Of a stretch of 37,117 bases of DNA, positions 23,904-32,693 are shown in pieces. Source of the stretch: Deltaproteobacteria bacterium (GTDB taxonomy: Bacteria > Desulfobacterota > Dissulfuribacteria > Dissulfuribacterales > UBA3076); the NCBI GenBank assembly GCA_018399745.1, contig JAGYNZ010000028.1:1-37117 (forward strand), in the 5' to 3' direction. The notes beneath the pieces were generated by a model. That model was given only the letters and a program-made list of their open reading frames with translations. It searched no databases and was not told the origin of the DNA. Made by a program: the position numbers and the translations under genes. Position 1 is the stretch's first letter; each line of letters begins with the position of its first letter.

Positions 23904-26900
23904 ATGAATCTAATCCAAAAAATCAAAGCTATGGGACGTATTAAAAAGATCGGTCTCGGAGTCGTTGTCTTTTTTACAGTTTATACAATCTTTGGTTTTC
24001 TGATTCTGCCTCTGATAATTAAAAACGTCGCGGTCAAAAAACTGGCAGAGGCCATGCATCGTACCGTGATGATTCAAGATCTGAAGCTGAATCCTTATGC
24101 GCTGTCATTGACCATCAATGGACTGTCAGTCAAGGAACGGGAGAGGCCTGCGGACTTTGCATCCTTCAACAGCCTTTACGTAAACCTGCAGGGCGTTTCG
24201 ATCTTTAAACTTGCCCCTGTCATTAAAGAATTCAGGATAGAAGGACCTTATATCAAAGTTGTCCGCAACATGGACGGGAGCTATAATTTTTCAGACCTGC
24301 TTAACTCCACGGAGCCGGGCGACTCCACAGATGCTGAAAAATCTGCCGATTCTTCATCCAGGCCATTCAAATTTTCTTTGTATAACATACAGATACTTAA
24401 CGGAAGTGCGGACATCCTTGATCAGCCAAAAGACAAGATCCATAAAATCAGCCGACTAAACCTGATAATTCCTTTTATTTCCAATATCGGCAGCAATCTG
24501 GAAGTATTCGTTCAACCACACTTCTCGGCCGCCTTTAATGACAAACCGATATTGTTGGTCGGCAAGACCAAGCCTTTGCATGAGTCTCTGGAAACCGTCT
24601 TTGATATTGAACTCAAGGGGATAGACCTCCCCTATTACTTTGCATACATTCCTTACAAGACAAATCTGAAAATTCCTTCGGGTTCTCTTGATCTTAATGT
24701 CAGCCTGTCCTATATCCAGTCTAAGGACAAAAAGGCGGAGCTTTCATCCTCTGGAGTTCTGGCGCTCAAAGACCTGGAGATAATCGATACTTCGAACCAT
24801 CAACTGCTGAAACTGGCATTATTTCAGGCCACCTGGTTAAAGTCCCGTCTTCTGGCTAAAGATATTCATCTGACAAAAATTGAGCTTAAATCACCTGAAA
24901 TCAACATAACCCGCGACAAAGCCGGAATGCTTAATATTCACTCTCTGTTTCCGGATACAGAAATTGAAAAAACTGCCTCCGAGTCCGAGGAAACCGAGCC
25001 TCTCACTTTGGCCATCGACCAAATCCGGATAGATGGTACTCGAGTGTCGTTGTCGGATTTTTTTCAAATCCAAGATGCATACGCCCCCGAGCAAACAGAT
25101 ATCTTCAATCTGCCGTCACTATCATTAATGGATATATCCGCTGATACTGCACGAAAGGAATTGTCTGTAGGGGAATTTTCAGGGGAAAAAGGTTCCCTGA
25201 TGATCGGCAGGCTGAAAAATGGAGATCTGAACATTCAAGCCCTTACCGGTTCACGGGAGACCGCAGAAACTCCTCCCGCCGACATTGAAAATGAGCAACC
25301 ATGGGTGACCACCGTCACCAAATTATCCATCAATAATTTCACTATCCAGGGAACAGGACTGGCATCCGAGCAGGACGGCAACCTGACCCTGGATGAAATC
25401 AACTTCGAAGGCCTGGACATCTCATCCAAGACCAATTCACAGGGGAAAATTGATCTGTCATGTAAATTGAATAAAACCGCCAGCATCGGAACCCGGGGCG
25501 AACTCGGCATCAATCCGGTTGCTGCTGATATGCAGCTGGAAATCAGTGATGTGAATCTCACATGGTTCCAGCCTTTTCTTGCCGGAGTCCTTGATATCAT
25601 TATCTCCGACGGCAGGTTCTCCACCGCCGGGACGGTCTCCCTGTCTCAGTCTGAGGATAAAGACCTTCAGGCAAAATATAGAGGCAGCGCTGTTGTGGCC
25701 GATCTTGCCGTAAAAGAAAATATCCAGGCCGATGATTTGATAAAATGGAAACAGCTCCTGGTAAAGGGTATAGACGTGGGAATTACGCCCATCTATGCCA
25801 ACATAGATGAGATTGCCCTTGAAAATCTGGATAGTCGGATCATCCTTAATGCAGACGGCTCTCTTAATCTGCAAAACATCGTCAGTGCCGACACCAAGAC
25901 ATCCCCGGAAGCTTCAAAAACACCGGAGACTCAAACCGAATTGTCCCCGAAAACGTCCGCTTCAATAGACACTGCAAACATTCCGGTCAACATAGGCAAG
26001 ATAATCTGCAGGGATGGCAAAATCAGCTTTACCGACCGCTCCGTATCCCCAAGCTATTCTGCAAACCTGGAGGACATTCAGGGCTCTGTAAGCGGCCTCA
26101 TATCCGAAGAGAACCAGAGGGCCGATGTAAGCTTCCAGGGCAAGCTCGACAGCTACGCCCCTCTTGAAATCATAGGCACCATTAATCCTCTCGCGGGCGA
26201 CCTCTTTGTCGATCTGAAGATCAGATTCAAAGACCTTGATTTGAGCCACGCCAGCCCGTATTCAGGTAAATATGTGGGTTACAAAATCCGGAAAGGGAAG
26301 CTCTCCCTGGACCTCAGCTATCTTATTGACCAGAAAAAACTGGATTCGACCAACGACATCTATATAGATCAGTTTGACTTTGGTGAGACCGTCAAGAGTC
26401 CGGATTCCCTGAACTTGCCGGTAAAATTGGCAGTTGCCCTGCTGAAAGACAGAACCGGTGAAATCTCTCTTCATCTGCCTGTGACCGGCCGCATCGATGA
26501 CCCTGAATTCAGTATAGGCGGAATTATCCTACAAATGATCAAGAACATTCTGGTCAAAGCGGCTACATCCCCGTTCTCACTCATAGGCGCAATGGTTGGC
26601 AGCGATGAAGATTTGAGTCAACTTGAATTTAATGCCGGAAAAGCTGATTTGACAGATGCACACAAGGCAAAACTGGATACACTGGTAAAAGCCCTTTATG
26701 ATCGCCCAAACCTGAAACTGGAAGTCAGTGGTTTTGCTGATATGGAAAAAGACAGGGAGGCGCTTATTTCATACCGGTTCGACAAACAGATCAAGGCACA
26801 GAAATTTAAGAAAATGGACAAAAACGAGTCGGCTGCTGTTTCAGTGGATTCTGTGGCGATCAAGCCGGGAGAGTATGAGAAATATCTGAAAATGGCCTAT

Positions 26901-27173
26901 AAGGCCGGTCAGTTTGAAAAGCCCAAGAATATTCTGGGTTTCACCAAGGACGTCCCGGTACCTGAAATGGAAGCGATGATTCTGAAAAACATTGAGGTCA
27001 CCGATGACGACCTGAGAACCCTGGCAAATGAACGGGCACAAGCAGTAAAAAACTACATACTGGGTCAGGGAAAAATCGAACCCGGCAGACTGTTCCTGGT
27101 CAAACCTCAATCACTGACGCCGGAAAAGGCTGAGAACCTGAAAGACAGCCGTGTGGAATTGAGTCTCACATAG
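23904..27173 (+). CDS. Giant DUF748/AsmA-like envelope protein
   Basis: 1089 residues. A single transmembrane helix near residues 17-36 (signal anchor) places the rest in the periplasm. The repeating DUF748 pattern follows: HRTVMIQDLKLNPYALSLTI, VKVVRNMDGSYNFSDLL-type segments, LEIID and GSLNLQNIV. DUF748 belongs to the AsmA-like group of long beta-rich proteins, some of which bridge the two membranes and carry phospholipids. The last ~180 residues (LEFNAGKADLTDAHKAKLDTL, LEVSGFADMEKDREAL, ANERAQAVKNYIL) have OmpA-like spacing and may touch peptidoglycan, although the usual key residues are poorly kept. AGAGGG lies upstream of the ATG. Function is unproven. Confidence 0.85.
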   Translation: MNLIQKIKAMGRIKKIGLGVVVFFTVYTIFGFLILPLIIKNVAVKKLAEAMHRTVMIQDLKLNPYALSLTINGLSVKERERPADFASFNSLYVNLQGVSIFKLAPVIKEFRIEGPYIKVVRNMDGSYNFSDLLNSTEPGDSTDAEKSADSSSRPFKFSLYNIQILNGSADILDQPKDKIHKISRLNLIIPFISNIGSNLEVFVQPHFSAAFNDKPILLVGKTKPLHESLETVFDIELKGIDLPYYFAYIPYKTNLKIPSGSLDLNVSLSYIQSKDKKAELSSSGVLALKDLEIIDTSNHQLLKLALFQATWLKSRLLAKDIHLTKIELKSPEINITRDKAGMLNIHSLFPDTEIEKTASESEETEPLTLAIDQIRIDGTRVSLSDFFQIQDAYAPEQTDIFNLPSLSLMDISADTARKELSVGEFSGEKGSLMIGRLKNGDLNIQALTGSRETAETPPADIENEQPWVTTVTKLSINNFTIQGTGLASEQDGNLTLDEINFEGLDISSKTNSQGKIDLSCKLNKTASIGTRGELGINPVAADMQLEISDVNLTWFQPFLAGVLDIIISDGRFSTAGTVSLSQSEDKDLQAKYRGSAVVADLAVKENIQADDLIKWKQLLVKGIDVGITPIYANIDEIALENLDSRIILNADGSLNLQNIVSADTKTSPEASKTPETQTELSPKTSASIDTANIPVNIGKIICRDGKISFTDRSVSPSYSANLEDIQGSVSGLISEENQRADVSFQGKLDSYAPLEIIGTINPLAGDLFVDLKIRFKDLDLSHASPYSGKYVGYKIRKGKLSLDLSYLIDQKKLDSTNDIYIDQFDFGETVKSPDSLNLPVKLAVALLKDRTGEISLHLPVTGRIDDPEFSIGGIILQMIKNILVKAATSPFSLIGAMVGSDEDLSQLEFNAGKADLTDAHKAKLDTLVKALYDRPNLKLEVSGFADMEKDREALISYRFDKQIKAQKFKKMDKNESAAVSVDSVAIKPGEYEKYLKMAYKAGQFEKPKNILGFTKDVPVPEMEAMILKNIEVTDDDLRTLANERAQAVKNYILGQGKIEPGRLFLVKPQSLTPEKAENLKDSRVELSLT

Positions 27174-27284
27174 CTGGCTGAGAAAAAGCATGTCATGCGG
27201 TGTTGCCTTGACGATAAATCTCTCTTGCAATATTAATCCAAAATCTCGAATATTCCACCTATAGTATCTGTATAATATGAAGAA

Positions 27285-27692
27285 TTATTTGAGAGTATTA
27301 AGGGAAAGAATGTAATAAGTAAGCCCTATGTATAGAGATGTCAACGTTACCTTCAGCCACATGGGATCAATAGCAAATATTATAGTGTAACCGAAAACGA
27401 GTGTAAGAGTGGTTAGCGCCAAAAATTTTGATTTAGGCGTCATGCCGCGTTTTTCCATGTAGTCAAGCACAAACTTTCCCAGACATTTGTTGGTCAGAAG
27501 CCAAATGTAAAACTTCTCTGAACTTCGGGCAAAGCATACAGCGGCAATTACGAGGAAAACCGTAGTCGGCATAACCGGCAGAAAAATACCTATTACGCCC
27601 AATGCAACACAAAACCACCCAATAATAATCAGCAATATTCGTACGAACCTGCTTGTTGAAATCTTTATAAGAGATCTGTCAATTTCTTTCAT
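27285..27692 (-). CDS. DUF454 (YbaN-like) inner-membrane protein
   Basis: 135 residues with about four hydrophobic segments. The stretch LGVIGIFLPVMPTTVFLVIAA, followed by CFARSSEKFYIWLL and the LGKFVLDYMEKRGMT loop, is diagnostic of DUF454, the family of E. coli YbaN. Its function is unknown. An AAAGGA element precedes the ATG. It ends the minus-strand run of sixA, comB, the L,D-transpeptidase-like gene and this gene, and may be co-transcribed with them (gap 47 bases). Confidence 0.85.
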   Translation of the reverse strand: MKEIDRSLIKISTSRFVRILLIIIGWFCVALGVIGIFLPVMPTTVFLVIAAVCFARSSEKFYIWLLTNKCLGKFVLDYMEKRGMTPKSKFLALTTLTLVFGYTIIFAIDPMWLKVTLTSLYIGLTYYILSLNTLK

Positions 27693-27739
27693 TAAAATCC
27701 TTTACTTATTGAAAACAAGACAGGTAACATGTCCATAGA

Positions 27740-28411
27740 TTATACATGTAAAAAATTTGATTTTCTGATATAGCTGCTGTCCTTTCCAAAAACAAAAATA
27801 CAGCTTCCATTTTTTATTGTATTTATTATTTCAGCTGATTTATCAAGTGGTAGAGCAGGACAGCCCCAGCTCCTTCCCAATCTGCCATAACTATTAATAA
27901 ACTCGTTGCTGACATATTTTGCACCATGTATTACGATCATCCTTTTTTCTGCATTATCATTAATATTCCTTTCAATACCTTTAATCCTCAGTGAATATCC
28001 ATGTTTTCCTTTATAGGTTTCTTCTGTAATAAAAAAACCGAGACTACTACTTTTTGACCCTGGCTTATTGGAAAATGTTTTAGCATAATTATTTCCTGTT
28101 CCCTTGCCATGGGCTACAAGACTGCTATACAAAATTTTTTTGTTTTTAAGATCAATCACAAAAAATCTCTCTTCTGTTGAGGCCTTTCTATAGTCAATTA
28201 CTGTAATTATATCCCTGTTAATATGACTCTTTATATTCTTAATGCCGATTATGGCATAAGCAAAAATGTCATAATGTACTTTCTTATTTAAATTACAGGC
28301 ATTATATAAATTTTCAACCTCCGGCGAATTAAAGTCAGCCCGATTACAGGAACAACACATAATAAAAGTAATAAGGATCATTATATAATTAATAGTAAAC
28401 TTCTTTTCCAT
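27740..28411 (-). CDS. L,D-transpeptidase-like lipoprotein (YkuD_2 family)
   Basis: 223 residues. A hydrophobic N-terminus ends in a cysteine cluster (IMCCSC), a probable lipoprotein signal. The catalytic part has VIDLKNKKILYSSLVAHGKG, FSNKPGSKSSSLGFF, MIVIHGAKYVS and GRSWGCPALP. The histidine and the cysteine of SWGC form the transpeptidase dyad. This is the murein L,D-transpeptidase catalytic family (PF13645 type). Members would crosslink or tether peptidoglycan in the periplasm. It has no clear ribosome site and is very AT-rich compared with comB upstream. Whether it is an enzyme or a pseudo-enzyme cannot be told, but the dyad is intact. Confidence 0.8.
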   Translation of the reverse strand: MEKKFTINYIMILITFIMCCSCNRADFNSPEVENLYNACNLNKKVHYDIFAYAIIGIKNIKSHINRDIITVIDYRKASTEERFFVIDLKNKKILYSSLVAHGKGTGNNYAKTFSNKPGSKSSSLGFFITEETYKGKHGYSLRIKGIERNINDNAEKRMIVIHGAKYVSNEFINSYGRLGRSWGCPALPLDKSAEIINTIKNGSCIFVFGKDSSYIRKSNFLHV

Positions 28412-28489
28412 TTTATATTAACTTTTATTAATCAATTATTTCATTCACATAATAGTTAAGGTCTTTTAACATTCGCTCCAGGGTAGCGA

Positions 28490-29182
28490 TTATACATCAA
28501 TTTTAATAAGTTCAACATTTCCATCAGCCCTTCTTTCGCCTTTCAGGATAAAACTGAACCTGTCCCTAACTGTGCAGAGGGAAAAATCCGTGGGAGGGGA
28601 AAAGTCTATATTTGAAGGATCAAAAAATCTCCTGCCGGCACTATATCTCAGCCTGCTGATTCTATCATCAAAGTCCGACTTTATACCTTCAAGTCCTGAT
28701 TTTATTATCTCTGCGCAGACAAGATCCTCCTCAGCAGGCAAAACAGCCCCGTATCCCATGGCCACAAGAGATACATTTTCCGGATCGAGGCACTTTATAT
28801 AGTTTATAACCGCACCGGAATTTACAATACTTCCGGTAATCAGAATATCGGCATTCACGGCCTTGATCAAACCATTGGTTCCCGCTGTTGTAGTCTGTAT
28901 AACCGTCTTCCCCCGAAGATCGGCTTTTGTGATCTCTGTGGGACTATTGCCGAATTCAAAGCCCTCAATTTTCCGTTCTCCTCTTTCCCCTATTAAAACA
29001 GAATTCCTGTAGATTTTTCGCAATTCAAATGCCTTATGCACATCAGATGCTGCTATCAATCGAGCGGCACCGGCATCAAATACATAGCAGACAACAGAGA
29101 ATGCCCTGAACACATCAATAACTACCGTCAGTCCTCTGGCCTTTTTTGCTCCGCTTTCAAATTCAAGGATTTCTACATTCAT
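28490..29182 (-). CDS. comB: 2-phosphosulfolactate phosphatase family protein ComB
   Basis: 230 residues. Diagnostic segments are TVVIDVFRAFSV, LIGERGERKIEGFEFGNSPTEI, TVIQTTTAGTNGL, SLVAMG and EEDLVCAEII. In methanogens ComB removes phosphate from 2-phosphosulfolactate in coenzyme M synthesis. In other bacteria the family acts in sulfolactate formation or an unknown pathway. No other coenzyme M or sulfolactate genes are in the window, so the substrate in this organism is uncertain. It lies 51 bases downstream of sixA on the same strand. Confidence 0.85.
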   Translation of the reverse strand: MNVEILEFESGAKKARGLTVVIDVFRAFSVVCYVFDAGAARLIAASDVHKAFELRKIYRNSVLIGERGERKIEGFEFGNSPTEITKADLRGKTVIQTTTAGTNGLIKAVNADILITGSIVNSGAVINYIKCLDPENVSLVAMGYGAVLPAEEDLVCAEIIKSGLEGIKSDFDDRISRLRYSAGRRFFDPSNIDFSPPTDFSLCTVRDRFSFILKGERRADGNVELIKIDV

Positions 29183-29233
29183 GCTCCCATATCCAGGAAG
29201 GCTTTTTCGGTTCTAGGAATACCCTGTTCCTTC

Positions 29234-29692
29234 CTAAGACATGCCAGGAAAGACGGTCCAATTGATAAACCATGAATTTGTCTCCTCATCCAGGTCCAGA
29301 CAGACAATGCCTCCGTTTTGGAATTTGAGCACCGGGAATCTGTCAGGAGACCCCGTAACCAGGTAAGAGGTCAACTTCTCCATGAATGGCAAATGCCCGA
29401 CCAGCATCAGGTTTTCGTCTGACTTCAGACCCAGTTTTGTGACGTCATCGAGAGGTGCCAGACCCTTAATCTCCTGGACGCCTCCGCCGGGATTAATGAA
29501 CTGGGCGAAGATCTCGGCTGTCTCCCGGGCCCGCTTCTTGCCGCTGTGCCTGATTGCGGAAACCGATATTCGGTGTTCTCCGGCCAGAGCGGCTATGCCC
29601 TGTACCTCGTTTTTACCCTCACCAGAAAGGCCTTTTTCCGGATCTACGTCTTTGGACAGATTCTTACCGTGTTGTACCAGAAAAAGTGACAT
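29234..29692 (-). CDS. sixA: SixA-like phosphohistidine phosphatase
   Basis: 152 residues of the histidine-phosphatase superfamily. The motif is LVQHGK (catalytic H8) instead of the common RHG, a variant known in SixA-like proteins. A second motif, AIRHSGKKRARETAEIF, supplies arginines, and LMLVGHLPFMEKL supplies the second histidine. SixA removes phosphate from histidine-phosphotransfer domains of kinase relays. GAGGAGGG precedes the ATG. The first histidine of the pair is intact, so activity is likely. Confidence 0.85.
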   Translation of the reverse strand: MSLFLVQHGKNLSKDVDPEKGLSGEGKNEVQGIAALAGEHRISVSAIRHSGKKRARETAEIFAQFINPGGGVQEIKGLAPLDDVTKLGLKSDENLMLVGHLPFMEKLTSYLVTGSPDRFPVLKFQNGGIVCLDLDEETNSWFINWTVFPGMS

Positions 29693-29878
29693 TTTCCCTC
29701 CTCAGTAAAATTTTATGGCAGTTGAACAGGTCCGAAGCCGGAGTAAAACGGATTCGAGCGCCCAGTCCCCCTTACGCCGTTGATCCAAGGCCTGTTTCAA
29801 ATTTCCAACTCCTTCATTATTCCGCCTGGATGTAAAATCGACATCGGTAAAATGAATATAGCATATAGCCCAATAAAA

Positions 29879-29895
29879 AAGTCATATTTTGACTT
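29879..29895 (-). terminator. Weak AT-rich hairpin, possible terminator on the minus strand
   Basis: AAGTCA and TGACTT form a perfect 6-bp stem around a 5-base loop. On the minus strand it is followed by TTTT, giving a run of six T with the stem end. It lies about 350 bases beyond the sod stop, so it would end a long untranslated tail. The low GC stem makes this weak. Confidence 0.35.
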
Positions 29896-29951
29896 AATTA
29901 AGGGTCTGTCTAAAGATTCAGCGCCATTCAGCCGCTGCATTCGACTTTCCG

Positions 29952-30089
29952 ATGGAAGAACTGAGTTATATGCCAGCCGAGCGACAGCGCTTTCAACACC
30001 TTGAAAAAAACGCCATCTGTTTGACTGATATCCAGGTTGTACTGAGCCTATCCTGCGATGGGTTGTCTGCTGAATTGCGCTTTGTCTGA
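29952..30089 (+). CDS. Possible small protein of 45 residues
   Basis: A frame of 45 codons (begins MEELSYMPAERQRFQHLEKN) with codon-like composition and a mixed hydrophobic C-terminal half (AICLTDIQVVLSLS). No good ribosome site precedes the ATG, and I recognise no family. It could be the remnant of a longer gene, since the frame is open upstream to 29898. Low confidence. Confidence 0.25.
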   Translation: MEELSYMPAERQRFQHLEKNAICLTDIQVVLSLSCDGLSAELRFV

Positions 30090-30248
30090 ATATTTTTCCC
30101 AAACCCGTAGCGGGCGAATGTCGAAATGTCTGTCAGGCGAAGACCGCAGATAACCCGGCACATGGCAATATGCGGCGGGGAACCTGGCGCCGCTGAAAAA
30201 AATGATTATGCAGCAAGATCTGGTTATGTACAACCTTGGCCCCCGATA

Positions 30249-30965
30249 TCAACCGGCGTTCTGCAGGGCGAATTCCCAGTTGATCAACTTGTCGAGCACG
30301 GCATTAACATAGTCGGCGCGGCGGTTCTGATAATCCAGGTAATAAGCATGTTCCCATACGTCAACGGTAATTAGCGGTTTCATGCCTGTTGTCAAAGGGA
30401 CATCGGCATTGGAGGTCTTTATTGCCTTGAGTTTTTCTCCATCAAGGACAAGCCAGGCCCAACCACTCCCGAACTGCGAAACAGCGGCGCTGAAAATCTC
30501 CTTTTTACAGGCTTCCACACTGCCGAAGGATGCCTCCATTTTCAACTTCAGTGCGTTGGGCGGTTCGCCGCCGCCCTTCGGTATCATGCTCTTCCAATAG
30601 AAGGTGTGGTTCCAGATTTGAGCCGCGTTGTTAAAGATAGCGGTTTTTTCAGCTTGACCTGCCGTACGCATGATAATCTTCTCCAATGGCAGATCGGCAT
30701 ATTCGGTTCCTGCGATGAGCTTGTTAAGGTTGTCTACATAGCCTTTATGATGTTTTCCATAGTGAAAACCAATCGTTTTGGCGACTATGACCGGTTCCAA
30801 TGCATTTTCAGCATAAGGAAGAGGGGCCAGGACATGGGACGCGGCAGCTTCGGCGGTTCTGGAATGACCGCCCATTGCGAGCCAAGCAGCGGTTGCAGTG
30901 GATGCAATGATAAAACTGCGACGGCTGAGCGTGATTGAGGAATTGTTTGAATCTGTTTTTTTCAT
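30249..30965 (-). CDS. sodB: Tat-exported iron superoxide dismutase
   Basis: 238 residues. A twin-arginine signal is at residues 14-18 (SRRSF), followed by a hydrophobic stretch and a mature domain from about residue 44. Metal ligands are H68 (FHYGKHH), H120 (WNHTFYW), D202 and H206 (VDVWEHAYY). WNHTFYW and FGSGWAWL favour the iron-type enzyme. Most bacterial Fe-SODs are cytoplasmic, while this one should be folded with its metal and exported. It dismutates superoxide and would protect an anaerobe's envelope, including the cytochrome c3. AGGAGG lies upstream of the ATG. Confidence 0.92.
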   Translation of the reverse strand: MKKTDSNNSSITLSRRSFIIASTATAAWLAMGGHSRTAEAAASHVLAPLPYAENALEPVIVAKTIGFHYGKHHKGYVDNLNKLIAGTEYADLPLEKIIMRTAGQAEKTAIFNNAAQIWNHTFYWKSMIPKGGGEPPNALKLKMEASFGSVEACKKEIFSAAVSQFGSGWAWLVLDGEKLKAIKTSNADVPLTTGMKPLITVDVWEHAYYLDYQNRRADYVNAVLDKLINWEFALQNAG

Positions 30966-31436
30966 ACCGGCCTCCTTATGTTTGGTTGTGAAAAACGCAT
31001 GACGCTGCTGACCAACCGAGCAATCTCTATGCCCCGGAAGATAAGTCAGGCAATAAAGTCTTTTATATCATAGAATTCCGCCATCACCAAAAGCATAAAT
31101 GCCAAATCAACCAGGGCAAAAAACTCGCCGTATGCTGACAGCAGGAACACATCACCAATCAATCCACGGATATCCCCATTGCATATCTCAAAAGATTCAT
31201 AAAAAATTTCATATATGTCAAAAATTCATGACACATAGTACACCGGCGCTATAATTACCTCTTGTTAAGAAAACTTTAAAAATTCCAATATGATTATGGC
31301 AGGTTCAGCAAAGTATTCAAGCCCTTGCAAAATTTTTTCGGTTCAATCCTGAAAATTGACTATACTGAAGCTTTATCCCTGCGAATATATGATACTGCAG
31401 AAAGAGATTGGGCCCTGGCAGACTGGTTCGGCAATT
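30966..31436. other. 471-base region between marC and sod
   Basis: No credible reading frame. It carries the sod upstream region and a plus-strand promoter-like sequence at 31228-31255 with no gene after it. A T-arm-like stretch near 31338-31358 has no acceptor or D arm, so it is not a tRNA. Confidence 0.5.
31216..31255 (+). promoter_or_regulatory. Promoter-like sequence with an overlapping palindrome
   Basis: ATGACA (31228-31233), a 16-base spacer and a perfect TATAAT (31250-31255) on the plus strand. The inverted repeat TGTCA/TGACA with an 8-base spacer (31216-31233) overlaps the -35 box. Nothing recognisable is transcribed downstream, so a small RNA is possible. Confidence 0.3.
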
Positions 31437-32027
31437 TCAGGACACTTGTAGTGCCAGAATGCCCATGATTCCTTTACGCATCAACATGACGGCAATGGCG
31501 GCCAGCAGAAGGCTGGCAAGTTTCGACGCGGTCTTTGTGCCCGTTCTCCCCAAAACTCTGGTGATGGGCCCCGCAGCCAAAAACACCAGCCCGACAAAAG
31601 CAATGTTCACGACAACCGCTGCTGTAGTAATCCACCGCCCGTGCATGCTGGTAAGGAGAAGGCAGGTTGTCAACACGGCCGGGCCGGTAATCAGTGGAAT
31701 CCCGATCGGCACGGCGCCAAGACTATCCGGCTCAACCTGGCGTTGCCTCTTCTCACCCGTAATGAGATCACTCAGGGAAATCGCCAGGAGGAGGACACCG
31801 CCGGCCACCATAAAATCAGCAACAGTAATGCCCAGGAAACGCAGAAGCGCGGGGCCGAACCACAGAAAGGCCACCGCAACGATGGATGCGGTACTGATGG
31901 ACTGCAGAATAACCGCTCGTCGCCGCGCCTTGTCCATTTCCTCGGTAAGTGAGACAAACAGAGGCAGCACTCCGATCGCATCAACTGCGACGAACAGCGG
32001 CACAAAACACAGCCAGAATTTCGTCAT
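31437..32027 (-). CDS. MarC-family integral membrane protein
   Basis: 196 residues from the ATG at 32027. The frame continues upstream, but that part is the shadow of the preceding gene. About six hydrophobic segments are present, with MarC motifs VDAIGVLPLFVSLT, VAGGVLLLAISLSDL and GIPLITGPAVLTT. MarC/YchE/YhgN proteins are of unknown function despite an old antibiotic-resistance association. The ATG forms an ATGA overlap with the stop of the 103-residue gene, a sign of translational coupling. GC content is higher than in the neighbours. Confidence 0.85.
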   Translation of the reverse strand: MTKFWLCFVPLFVAVDAIGVLPLFVSLTEEMDKARRRAVILQSISTASIVAVAFLWFGPALLRFLGITVADFMVAGGVLLLAISLSDLITGEKRQRQVEPDSLGAVPIGIPLITGPAVLTTCLLLTSMHGRWITTAAVVVNIAFVGLVFLAAGPITRVLGRTGTKTASKLASLLLAAIAVMLMRKGIMGILALQVS

Positions 32028-32335
32028 CTCTTTTTTAGATCGATTACCCTTCCACTTTCTTTCTTCACATTCTTCACTTTGCCGAGTAAATGGGGAGAAA
32101 CATTCCATTTCTGCCCAGACTCTGTAATCACAGTAACAGTCTTTCTATTATATTTTACAAGGGTGCCAATCTGTTTATCTTGACCCGGTGATGCAAAACA
32201 AACCTGATCACCCGGGCTGAACCGCATCATTTCATTATGGGTATGCATTGAATCAAGAAATTTTAGCCGAGCTACAATTTTATGATTCAATTCAACAAGC
32301 TCACCATAGTTTAAAGAGTCTATATCTATTTTCAT
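32024..32335 (-). CDS. Small SH3/KOW-like hypothetical protein
   Basis: 103 residues. An N-terminal helix (LNYGELVELNHKIVARLKFLDSM) is followed by a beta barrel typical of SH3/KOW modules: FSPGDQVCFASP, IGTLVKYNRKTVTVIT, GQKWNVSPHLL. Such modules often bind RNA or protein. I recall similar uncharacterised proteins in other proteobacteria but no function. It is translationally coupled to marC by a 4-base overlap. Confidence 0.65.
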   Translation of the reverse strand: MKIDIDSLNYGELVELNHKIVARLKFLDSMHTHNEMMRFSPGDQVCFASPGQDKQIGTLVKYNRKTVTVITESGQKWNVSPHLLGKVKNVKKESGRVIDLKKR

Positions 32336-32392
32336 CTTTTACTCTCAATATCTTTTCATAAAAAAGAACTGACGGGCAGGCGGGACATATCA

Positions 32393-32693
32393 CTACAAGT
32401 TTTTGAACCAAAGGTCGCCGCAAAACTCAGGAAGATAATTCGGCAGTCTGTCCTGATCAGATAAGCGACTTTTTATCGTTTTTTTTGAATAATCATCAGT
32501 GAATTGTTTCGGGCTCTGTATTTTAATTCCCATATAATCTTTTATCTTTTGTAAAGCTTTATCCCCTGTAATAATGGATTTTGCATTTAATTCCACAGCA
32601 CATTCAATGAATTTGTTATCATCATGGTCTTTTTCAACAACGTTCAAAGAAAGAAGACATAAAAATATTTGTGTCAACAACCGCCCTGATCAA
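32393..32693 (-). pseudogene. VapC-like PIN-domain toxin with internal deletion
   Basis: A TTG at 32693 begins a typical PIN start (IRAVVDTNIFMSSFF) that stops at TGA 32636-32634. In another frame the C-terminal half follows directly: NVVEKDHDDNKFIECAVEL, SIITGDKALQKIKDYMGIKI and SPKQF. The two halves belong to the COG1569 PIN family, but the middle (roughly 60-90 residues) is missing and the frames disagree. The gene is therefore dead. No antitoxin was recognised upstream. The C-terminal frame alone (32680-32393) is not a plausible protein. Confidence 0.8.

Larger units (their letters stand above)
29693..30248. other. 556-base region between sixA and sod
   Basis: No recognised gene. It contains a possible 45-codon plus-strand frame (29952-30089) and an AT-rich hairpin at 29879-29895, both listed separately. 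A 101-codon minus-strand frame covers 29797-30102 but has no ribosome site and no family signature, and I treat it as chance. Confidence 0.5.

Noticed and set aside
27200-27240. TTGACG-17-TATTAA promoter in the convergent gap after DUF748
   Set aside because: It points into the 3' end of an opposite-strand gene with nothing to transcribe, so it is probably chance in AT-rich DNA.
29797-30102. 101-codon minus-strand frame after sod
   Set aside because: No ribosome site, no recognisable motif and low-quality codon use. Treated as chance.
31321-31380. tRNA-like T-arm (GGTTCAATCC with a short stem)
   Set aside because: There is no matching acceptor stem, D arm or anticodon arm at the proper distances.
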